This document shows, piece by piece, positions 14,201-26,200 of a stretch of 64,000 nucleotides of DNA. Source of the stretch: Apostichopus japonicus (taxonomy: Eukaryota > Echinodermata > Holothuroidea > Aspidochirotida > Stichopodidae); contig NC_092579.1 of NCBI RefSeq assembly GCF_037975245.1, forward strand, positions 4,984,001 through 5,048,000, given 5' to 3'. The notes under the pieces were generated by a model. The model had not been told where the DNA came from and did not search any database. It worked only from the letters and a program-made list of their open reading frames with translations. Position numbers and translations under genes: made by a program. Every line of letters begins with the position of its first letter. The stretch's first letter is position 1.

Positions 14201-17200
14201 CCCCCTCAGATTTAAAAGTGCTTCCGCCGCCCTTGGATATATCCCCTGCATATTAACCTGGGAAAATCTCATATCGCAACAATGCTACCCGGGCAACGCT
14301 ATCCCAATTACAGTAGCTCTGCAATATTACAAGGAACCTGACTAAATCAGCTAAAAGTATAGTATTAATGTAAGAATTAGTCAGGACTGTCTCCTTCACT
14401 GTATTTTATAAAGACGATCTGATTACAGCCTACAGTACAAGTAGTGACACCTATTGTAGAGTTTCCTAGACTTGTGTACTGCTGTTATTAAGAATCCTGT
14501 GTTGACCTAAGTTTTATTATAAATAACTGATCTCTGCTATGTCAGTAGATCAAGACCTTGCAACAGATACTTCCTCTTTCATAGATTTGTTCACCCGCTA
14601 AGAGTAATGTTACATCTGCAAATTCAAGATATTGTGTAATTAATGCTTATATACAGTAAAGTAATTCCTTGTATCGGTATCATTGCTAAACATGATCACC
14701 TCTGACTACACCATGCATCCCTTGCAATTACCAGATACTGTAATACTATTTGTACATTAATTGATAGTTGAGAGTTAAATGCCAAGGTTTGTTGTTTAGT
14801 ACCATCAGTTTTGAAGCAAATTCCATCACAAATTGTTGCGGGAGTGTAAATTATACCAAACTACAAACTTGAATAGATTATCTCCCTAGCAACTTATCTA
14901 TGACTTTGACAACAACCTTCTTTTACAATATTATTGTTGCTTCAATACATTCATTCCATGAAGTCTATTCACATGATCTACAAACAGGCTTGCTTGAAAG
15001 GTTTATTTTTAGACATCTTATCCATTGTCATTGTACTGCGTAGTGTATATATAGTACAGCAGATGAAGAGAGAGAATGAGACAGCATAATAAAGGCTGTG
15101 TGAAGGTCTCAGAGAGGATGTCTTAATATGCAATTACACTAAAGCTTGAGGACTCTCAATGTTTTACTACATAAGAGACTGCAACACAACAAGCTACTGT
15201 ATGTAACAATTGCACCAGTGTGGATGGGCAAGTACAGTACTTAGGAATGATAACATTAATGAACAATCTTGTTACATACTCTGGTGAAGGAGGATAGACA
15301 AGGGGGAGTTATATCACTTGGTAATGAAAAAATAAGATGGTGTTACAAAAGCTGTCAATGCAGCATATATTCTATCGTCCCCCACTCAAATCACATACAT
15401 GTGTAATGAGCTGCATGTTGTAGCTGTTAGAATGTCCACCCTGCAACTATCACATTCCCGGATCAAAACCCATCAGGAACAAGATTCTCTTTGTCAAATG
15501 AAAATTCAAAGTTGCTAATGTACTGTACTGTGTTGTTGAGCAGAATCTTCGGGTGGGATGGGGGACAGGAGGGGGATGGGAGGTTTGGGAGGGGGATGGG
15601 TGGTTTGGGAGGGGGTATGAGGGGAATGGGAGGGGGTGGGAGGGGAATGAGATGGGGTTAAAAAGGGATGGGAGGGGATTCACAGCTTGTTCCATTGCTG
15701 AAATGAAATGTTGCAGATTAGTTGCATAATTTCAGTGACTGCTTTCAGTTTGTGCAATAATCTGAGATGTCATTTATCAGTATAAATACAGCCTGCAGCT
15801 ACAGTACATCTGCAACTGCTTTAAGTAATCTGTAAAACTGAAATGATTAGGCCATGAGAATGAAAGTTTCAGATTTGTATCCACCTCCTGCATGCTTCAA
15901 AACATCCCGCCAAAAAAACCGCTGTAAAAGGGTATGCACATTTATGTACATAATACATGCATGGGGTAATACTGTAAACAGGCTCCATTTCCTGTTTATT
16001 GCTGGCTTTACAGTTTATCCTTTTACTTAAAATATTCCATCAGAACAGAAGTTCATTGTCTCTTCTGCAGTTTTTGTACATAAATTTAGTGTCCATTAGC
16101 ATGTGGGTTGCCTCTTTACTACAGGACTCCCCTGTTCTTAGAAAAGTTGGCACCAGCATTGCTGTGGTCAGAGTTTTTCTGGTAGCAACTCCAATCAGGA
16201 GATCTTTTAAGGATGGTTTATAGAAAGTTACTTTACTGATTGGGTACTGTATCTTTACTCCAATTTGGCCCCTCCCTTTAGTTAGACAAAGAAAATGCTG
16301 GGTATGCCATGTGGCTCCAGAGCACCTTAACCCCCCAAGCCATGAGGACATAGGATTTAGTATTGTAGGAGAATTAGATACAAAGTTAAAGTTTTTATAT
16401 CATATACCTGAATCTGTTCCTGCTGAATGAATTTCAATTATATACACTCAAGAAGCCTACTGTAACTGTAAAATACAAATTAATTGTTAACCTCATCGTT
16501 CCTGTTACCGGTCACCATTGGAATCTTCTAGAAGCCTAGCTCTCGGCTATTCCCGGAACTCTTCCACACTATACTATTCACTTTCCATTGCCATCTCATG
16601 GAAGGATCTTTAACCATTCTTTCTGGAAAACACTAACTTTACTTTGCTTTTATTTACTGCCCGCCATTGATGTCCCTTTGGAACTTTGTTTAATATATTT
16701 TGCCTGGATTCTATTCTATTTTCCTGGATTCTACTCTATCTTGTCTGGATTCAACTCTACCTTGACAGCCTGCAGAACAATCTATTTCCCTTCGGTCGAC
16801 CCTTTGGACTTTAATTAATTTTACATTCTGTGCCTTTATATTGTCTAAGGATTTGTTGTGTTGTGTCGTGTGTGTGTGTGTATGCAAAGTGGCCACCGGT
16901 GAGCAACCAAACTGTAAGTTAAACCATTCCTTTATTTTCTATTAGACTGGACCCCGCTTTTCAATACTCTCCTACCCAAGTAAGAATAACTTTTCCAATA
17001 TTCATATTCATATTTCATATATTGGACTCTTCAGTTACATATATGAGTCTCACTGTTATATCTATTGTTTCAATACAATTCTCTCTATAGTATATATACT
17101 TAGCCAGCTACACACTGTTTCTTTGTCATTTTTGAAGTGTTCATCTGTCTTCATACTGGTGAGACACTAGTTATTAAACCTCCAGTCAACCCAAAGGGAG

Positions 17201-20200
17201 TAACATCCCTTACATATTTTTGGTAGTACGAGTGGGGTTTTCGAGGTTTTGAGGGTGAATCTAAGTTCAGAATCCTTCTCAATTCTGCAGTGTGTGGCTG
17301 ACTAAGTGGTGTATTTGACCTTATAGAATCCAGGGTCAACTAAGTTATTCAAGTTGGTTTCACTGGCAGTATTTTTATTGCTATTCTCTCAGTAATTTCT
17401 TGGAATTTCAGTCTCAGTATATCTTGTGGTATTTCAGGTGTATCATTGACAGGCAGACATTTTAAAGTGTGTATTCATTGTTAGCAGTGTCATTAGAATT
17501 ACAGTACTTCTCTTCATTACTGCATTATTGTATTAAGCCTGATAGACCTGACAGTTCCAAGTTATACTCCAACCATGTCTCTCCCAAGTAATAATGTGTC
17601 TCCTCAACCAGACTCTGCCCAATCAGGTGGCTCTCCATTTCCTCCTATTGCTTATGCATACATCCCCATAGATCATAGAATACCGATATTTGTAGGCACT
17701 CCCACCAGTGCTAACGACCCTACAATTAGTGACTGGGCATCAAGTTTACGAGCGGCTCTAAAGGCTTGGAAGACCCCATTAGATCAACAAGTAGAGCTAA
17801 CTTTAAGATATTTGGGTGGGGTAGCCAAGAGAGAGGTTCTGGTGTTGGAACCATGCCAAAGGTCGTCAGTAGAACAGATCATTACCTACTTAAAAAATAT
17901 ATATGGGGACAAAACACCACGAGTCACCCTCATGGGACAGTTCTATGCCAGGCAGCAGCGGCATGGAGAAAAGATTAGACAGTATGCCCTACACCTCCAG
18001 GAATTACTACAAAGGGTAGAAACAAATTACCCTGGAACGCTGCTTGGCAAGGATAAGGTCTTAAGAGATAGATTTGTGGAGGGCTTGGTGAGCCACGCCC
18101 TGAAGACAGACCTGAGGAAGGAATTAAGGAAGAAAGCAGGGTTGACGTTCTCCGAAATCCGGGATGAGGCCCTCGAACTAGAAGGGGAAATGGGGGCAGA
18201 GATGAATGCCACAAATGTAGACGTAATAGGGGCTACCAATCAACAGGTCCAAGGACAGCCGTCCGAGCTGCAAAAATGGCAGCAGACAATGGAGGCTGCC
18301 TTCCTAACCATGCAAAAACAGATGAGCGAGCTGCAAGCTACCCTCACTCAGCCTCGCTCATGGCAAAACAGGGGTACGACATACGGCCCACGCCCCACCG
18401 ACCGCTTCACTAACGATGGGAAGCCCATATGCAGAATCTGTCACTTTCCAGGGCATATTGGTCGCAACTGCAGGCAAGGAAGGACAGAAACAGGGAGAGT
18501 TCCTCGAGCCCCTGCCAGTGGGCAACATCAAGGTACTGGGTCCCCAAACTAGTCTGGTCCACTGTTGGGAGTCAAACAGTGGATAAGGACCGTATAGACC
18601 CAGGCTCAAACCAAAGACTACAAACAGAACAGTCCAGAATAGTAGGTGACTACATGCTCCTTGATATAGCCATTGAAGGTATCCCTGCCACTTCATTAAT
18701 CGACACTGGCTCGCAAGTCACCACTCTCTCAGAAAAATTTTTCAAACAACATCTGATGGACCAAGGAGTAACTGTGGGCCCCATAACCTGGCTAAAGCTA
18801 ACTGCAGCTAATGGATTAGATGTACCCTTCTCTGGTTGTGTGGAGGTGAATCTGAATATTTCTGGCATTACCATCCACACCGTAGCACTCTTGGTCCCCA
18901 GGGAACCTCTCCCAGGTGTTCCATGTCTCCTGGGAATGAATACCATTCGGCAATGTAATAGAGAGCTGTTTCAAAGCCAAGATCCTGCTTTCCGACAACA
19001 GTTTATTCAGAATCCCCATCATGCAGTGCTGCTTCAAGTAATACAGCAAGTGAGGGATAGTGTCGACCAAGACCCAGAGGGCAGAGTAGGGAAGGTTGTT
19101 GTACCCAGGGGTAGGAGTGTAGTAGTAAAAGCCCGCAGTGAGACTCTAGTGGAGGGGTTTTGTATATTAGATGAAGAAATTACCTGCGACCGAATACTGT
19201 TAGAGTCACCTCCAGATCAGCAAAACCACTTACCGAAAGGCCTGTGGGTAGCTAAATCTCTGAGTCGTATAGATAACCATACGACCCAGGTCAGGATTAT
19301 GAATACGGGGACTGAAGATATCTACTTGCGGAAGGGCACCCCGTTGGGATTTCTGTACAAGGTGAATATGCTGCCGTCCGGGCCCACTCTAGACCTACAA
19401 CAGACGGGACCAAACACTCTCCAGGTGGGAATTATGGAACAGCAGGCTACCCTGTCAGAAGATATCCCCCCTGAAAGTGACTTTTTGTCTAAAGTACATG
19501 TTGAAGCAGAAAACCTTACTTCAGACCAGCAGAACAAACTACAGCAGTTTCTGAAAAAACACCAGGAGGTGTTTTCTAAACATGACAACGACTACGGTTG
19601 TACCACTACTGTCACCCATACTATTCCCACAGGAGATGAAGCCCCCTCCCGAGAAAGACACAGAATGATCCCCCCAAAATTATACCAAGAGGTAAAATCA
19701 CAGCTACAAGCCATGCTGGAGAACGGTGTAGTTCGTGAGAGCTACAGCCCATGGGCAGCACCAATAGTCCTTGTGAAAAAGAAAGATGGATCTCTTCGTT
19801 TCTGTGTAGACTATCGCCGCCTCAACGACAAAACTCGAAAAGATGCCTATCCCCTCCCAAGAATTGAGGAATCCCTGAACGCTCTGGGTAAGGCCAAATT
19901 ATTTTCGACACTTGACCTGGCTAGTGGCTACTGGCAAGTTGCAATGAATCCCGACGACAGATCCAAGACGGCCTTTACCACGCCAATGGGGTTGTACGAA
20001 TTTAACCGCATGCCCTTCGGGTTGTGCAATGCACCAGCAACATTCCAGAGGTTAATGGAGGGTTGTCTTGGGGATCTCAATTACGAATCCGTCTTGCTGT
20101 ATTTAGATGATATTATAGTATTTTCACCAGATTTCGATTCACACCTTGATCGACTGGGGGTTGTATTAAGAAGGTTACATCAACATGGTTTGAAGGCCAA

Positions 20201-23200
20201 ACCTTCCAAGTGCCATCTTTTCCAGTCTTCGGTAAATTACTTAGGGCATATTGTCTCAGCAGAGGGGATTGGAACAGACCCTGACAAATGTAAGGCAGTA
20301 AAGGAATGGCCCACCCCAATTACAGTCAAGGATGTTAGGTGCTTTCTGGGCCTAGCTGGTTTCTACCGTCGGTTTATCAAAGACTTTTCAAAGATAGCAA
20401 CACCCTTGTATCAATTGACTAGGGTACCAAAGAAGGGTGCCTCGAAAGCTCCCAAACAGACATTTGAGTGGACACCATCCTGCGAAGCAGCGTTTCAAAC
20501 TATCAAGGCCCATCTCTTATCGCCACCAATTCTGGCTTATGCCGACCATAACCTGCCCTTCCGATTATATACAGACGCTAGCAATATGGGATTAGGGGCA
20601 GTCTTAACCCAACTACAAGAGGGACAAGAAAGAGTTATTGCTTATGCTAGTCGTAGTCTACGGGACTCAGAGAAGAACGACCAGAATTACAGTGCCTTTA
20701 AGCTTGAATTCTTGGCCGTAACCTGGGCTGTTACACAAAAGTTTAAAGACTACCTTTTGGGCTCAGAATTCACAATCTACACAGATCACAACCCGCTGGT
20801 ATACCTATCTACTGCAAACCTGGGTGCTGTAGAGCAACGCTGGGCAGCTAGATTAGCAAACTATAGATTCACGGTAGTTTACAAGCCTGGAAAGCTGAAC
20901 ACGAATGCTGATGCATTATCCAGAATGCCTGGTCAACCAACAACACCTGCAGACGGAAATTATGACAGTGACGGTGATGTTTATCCATCCTTCCATCTGC
21001 AGCAGAATGCCACCACATTGCCTTCCTCCACTGAGCAAGGGAAGTGGGGCATGGACACTCTACCAGGCCACTCCATAGAGGAGCTGAGGGAACAACAGCA
21101 TTCCGATCCAGACATCCAAGAAATCATTGATTACTTAAAATTACCTGAAAGACCACCCCTGGAAGGAAAGTCCGAAACCTTGAGATTGCTACTAATGCAA
21201 TGGAATGCACTTAAGATTGTTGATGGCTGTCTGTATAGGGTGATATCAAGTGGGCCCCAGCTAGAGTCCTTGAGACAATTTGTTGTACCCAAGGGCATGA
21301 GGAGAGAAATTCTTCAAAACTTGCATGACCAAGCCGGTCACTTTGGGATAGCTCGGACCCTTGCAATGATAAAACAGAGATTTTACTGGCCCAACCTAGA
21401 GCGCGATGTGAAGCAACACTGTGAGAATTGTACCCGTTGCAGTCTGGCGAAGCCACCCACCAACAATGTCAGAGCCCCACTAAAGAGTATTCGAACCTCT
21501 GCCCCTCTCGAGCTTGTTGCAGTAGATTTTCTCAAGTTGGATCGATCATCTGATGGTTATGAAAATGTCCTGGTGATAACGGACCACTTCTCAAAATTTT
21601 CCCAAGCTATACCAACCAGAGACCAAACTGCGGTCACCACTGCAAGGGCCCTATGGCAACACTTTTTCATAAGGTACGGATGTCCTGCCCGAATACTTTC
21701 AGATCAGGGAGCCAACTTTGAATCCTGTCTCATCTCTGAGCTTTGTCAGTTGTATAATGTACAAAAGAGCAGAACCACGCCCTACCATCCACAAGGGAAT
21801 GGTCAGTGTGAGCGGTTTAACCGTACACTCCTCAACATGATAAGGTCGTTAAGTGACGAGCAAAAGAAATATTGGCCAGCCTACCTGCCTGAACTTACAT
21901 ACCTGTACAACAACACACCCCATTCCTCCACTGGCTACGCTCCCTTTTATCTGATGTTTGGCCGCCATGGCAGACTGCCGATCGATTTAATAGTAAAAAC
22001 AGATGACCATCAGGAGACAGAAATTTCTACAGAATGGGTACAGAACCACTGGCAAAGACTGCACCAGGCACATAGGCAGGCGAAGGCAGAGTGTCAACGA
22101 GCTGCTGACAAGCAGAAGAAATATTATGACCGTAAGGCGAGAACAATGCCCCTGTCCAGAGGAGAAAGAGTTCTCATTAAGAAGAGGAACAGAAGAGGTC
22201 TTCGTAAGACTGATGACTTCTGGCAAGCAGTACCCCATATAGTAGTTGACCAACCAAACCCAGATATACCAGTTTACAAAGTGAAACCAGAACATGGTGA
22301 TGGTAAAGAGAAGATGCTGCATCGTAATGCCCTGAAACCCTGCATGGTTACTGTTGATTACGACACCTGGGAAGAACCCAACGAACAGTTGGACGATCAC
22401 GGAACGAGACAGGCAGCCCTTGGTGTCTACCCGGCTGATGTGACCCCAGTGATCCAGCTTCCTGTAATCCAGTCCCAACCCTCGTCATTACAAACTAACC
22501 CACCTGCAGTAGAACAAAGTATGCCAGTTTTGCCAAACAGACCTGAGAGAGAACTCGAGAACAGTGCTATTGCCCGAGAGATCACCACGTCAGAACCACC
22601 AGTTACCTCTCCCTTGTGTTCTCCTGTCCCAAGTATTGCCCCTCAAACAGAGAGACATTCCCCACCTATTTTAAGACGTTCTATAAGAATTCGAGGGATT
22701 CCCCCTGAAGAACCCCAGGGCGTTCAAATTATTCAGTGCCCTAATTTACAGCCAGTTGTTATAACTATGTCATGGTTGGAGGCAGGCCTTGAGACTGCCA
22801 GGTCTACAGATTATTTTAAGCATTTACTCAAGTAATCATCAGTTTGAGGTATGTTTATTAGTTTCATTTTCAGTTTATCCACTGGGATACGTAAAGTGCT
22901 AGATGGACTAGATGTCCTTTGTACAAGTCTGTTATTGTTTTTATTTTATTGCCTTGGTTGTCAATAACAAAGTAACTTAGCTATATTCTAAGTAAGGACG
23001 CACAGTCTATGTATTGGCAATTAGGAAGCTTCAGACAGGAGCAAGGTATCAAGCATATTTCTATTCGTATTTGTATTTTTCGCCTGGACAAGATTTCGAG
23101 TTGAAATTCTTTAGGTCTCACTGCCTTATGTGTAGTATTGCTGTTGTAATTTTAAGGTTGTTATATGTTTCTTTTCTTTGTTGTTGTTTAGTGTACCTCT

Positions 23201-26200
23201 GTAGTATCACAAGTTTTTAGTTGGCAGTGTAAGCCAACTCAAAGCAGGGTGGGATGTAAACAGGCTCCATTTCCTGTTTATTGCTGGCTTTACAGTTTAT
23301 CCTTTTACTTAAAATATTCCATCAGAACAGAAGTTCATTGTCTCTTCTGCAGTTTTTGTACATAAATTTAGTGTCCATTAGCATGTGGGTTGCCTCTTTA
23401 CTACAGGACTCCCCTGTTCTTAGAAAAGTTGGCACCAGCATTGCTGTGGTCAGAGTTTTTCTGGTAGCAACTCCAATCAGGAGATCTTTTAAGGATGGTT
23501 TATAGAAAGTTACTTTACTGATTGGGTACTGTATCTTTACTCCAATTTGGCCCCTCCCTTTAGTTAGACAAAGAAAATGCTGGGTATGCCATGTGGCTCC
23601 AGAGCACCTTAACCCCCCAAGCCATGAGGACATAGGATTTAGTATTGTAGGAGAATTAGATACAAAGTTAAAGTTTTTATATCATATACCTGAATCTGTT
23701 CCTGCTGAATGAATTTCAATTATATACACTCAAGAAGCCTACTGTAACTGTAAAATACAAATTAATTGTTAACCTCATCGTTCCTGTTACCGGTCACCAT
23801 TGGAATCTTCTAGAAGCCTAGCTCTCGGCTATTCCCGGAACTCTTCCACACTATACTATTCACTTTCCATTGCCATCTCATGGAAGGATCTTTAACCATT
23901 CTTTCTGGAAAACACTAACTTTACTTTGCTTTTATTTACTGCCCGCCATTGATGTCCCTTTGGAACTTTGTTTAATATATTTTGCCTGGATTCTATTCTA
24001 TTTTCCTGGATTCTACTCTATCTTGTCTGGATTCAACTCTACCTTGACAGCCTGCAGAACAATCTATTTCCCTTCGGTCGACCCTTTGGACTTTAATTAA
24101 TTTTACATTCTGTGCCTTTATATTGTCTAAGGATTTGTTGTGTTGTGTCGTGTGTGTGTGTGTATGCAAAGTGGCCACCGGTGAGCAACCAAACTGTAAG
24201 TTAAACCATTCCTTTATTTTCTATTAGACTGGACCCCGCTTTTCAATACTCTCCTACCCAAGTAAGAATAACTTTTCCAATATTCATATTCATATTTCAT
24301 ATATTGGACTCTTCAGTTACATATATGAGTCTCACTGTTATATCTATTGTTTCAATACAATTCTCTCTATAGTATATATACTTAGCCAGCTACACACTGT
24401 TTCTTTGTCATTTTTGAAGTGTTCATCTGTCTTCATACTGGTGAGACACTAGTTATTAAACCTCCAGTCAACCCAAAGGGAGTAACATCCCTTACAATAC
24501 TACCAACAAGCTTCGATCTTCACTAGTAGTTAACTATATACATGTCTGTAGATTGGAATTAAATAATGGAAGTAGTTCACTATCTGGAATAAATGATGAA
24601 TTTAATGAAAAAAAACCTCAGAATGCTGTTTGAAAATATCCGGACGCATATCTAAAACATTCATTCTGATGGTGTGATATAATAATTCCAACTGTGTGAT
24701 GCATTGTTAACTTCTAAATTTACACATTTATGATCAAGTGATATCACCAAGATAATTCAATGTGATTTGACTTGATAGTAAACGGTGATACTTCTGCATG
24801 CATACAAGTGAATAGGCTATTGTACAGAATAACCATACATTCCAATGTCTTTTCTTTTAACACTAAGAATGAGCTGTGTAATAAGCTGGAAGTTATAACA
24901 ATGTGTCTATTTTAACTTATAATCTGCAATTGTTTTGCTTCTTTTTTGTCTTTTTTTTTTAAGGGGGGAGAGCCAGGGTTTTTTTTCAACTTTTATTTCA
25001 TACTTTACAAAAACTACACACCTTTGTGCAAGAAAGTTAAAAATTTCACATTGTCATACATCATTCCTGTTCTTTGTTTATCATAGTTAAACTATACATG
25101 TACTCAATACAGAGTGTGGTACTGTAGATTGTGCTAAGACGATAACTGAACATTATTAGAGCATACTGTAACTCTATATTTCTTAGCTGTTTCAGGGTAT
25201 TGTTCTCCACAGAGATCTCTGGTTGGGTTTGTGTCCCATTCAAAGCTGTTTACGTACATTTTTTAATACTCAGCAATGGTATTTGATTTCATACTAAAAG
25301 ATCAAACAAAGCACACACAGGTACAGTAAGTCTGTAAATTTAATTAGCATTGCCGGCGTTAGATTCATATCTTTACATTTTGGTAAGAAATTACAGTAAA
25401 TGTCCCTCCCTCCACCCCCATCCCATTCCACTGCCTCTGAGTACAATCCTGAAAATAATTTTGAAAAGTCCTAGAAGGATGCAGTAGTCACCACAGACAC
25501 TCTATTTGAGGGTCGTGTCAGCCATGTACAATATCCTTTGAATAATTACTTCATGCAAGTTCTGTGCATTCCAGGGCTGCCAGTAAAAGTCAGATGTTAC
25601 ATAAACACATGGAACAAATTACAGGCCCACGCATTGTAAGAGAGAAGCCAGGCACCTGAGAGAGAGACATTACGACCCCATACTGTTGTACATTAAATGT
25701 CTGATGATTGAATTAGGAGAGAGTACTCATATATGCATCCACACTACAAAAGGCATCTATGTATATAACAGCATATGTCCCAGCGCCACCAACTCAGTTC
25801 TGTGGATACTGAACATGCTGGTTTATTCATATGATGATTATTCATAGTGCTGGCTACTGGCCAAGTCTAGCTTTTATTTCCAAGTGCTGGCAGGTTTCAA
25901 GGTTTCTATCAGCCAAATTTCTGAAACTTCTACACAACAGAGCTACAGTAGACTTAACATTAGTTTCCCACAGCACCAATAAATATTGGTCACTTGTTTC
26001 CCCCTGCCCCCCCCCCCCTATGTCTAGCTTTTATTTCCAAGTGCTGGCAGTTTTCAAGGTTTCGATCAGCCACTTGGAAATGTAAATTTCTGAAACTTCT
26101 ACACAACAGAGCTAGGCTTAACATTAGTTTCCCACAGCACCAATAAATATTGGTCACTTGTTTCCCCCTGCCCCCCCCCATTTTTTTAAAGAGTGGGGTG

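Larger units (their letters stand above)
15973..24496 (+). mobile_element. Full-length Ty3/gypsy LTR retrotransposon
   Basis: The 8524-bp element is flanked by the 4-bp target duplication ATAC (15969-15972 and 24497-24500). The order is LTR, leader, gag, pol (protease, RT, RNase H, integrase), 3' leader, LTR. Integrase lies downstream of RNase H, which is the Ty3/gypsy order. Both LTRs are 1242 bp and I saw no difference where I compared them. Gag and pol are open throughout, so insertion looks recent and the element may be competent. It lies antisense to the sialyltransferase, inside its first coding intron. No env-like gene is evident. Confidence 0.96.
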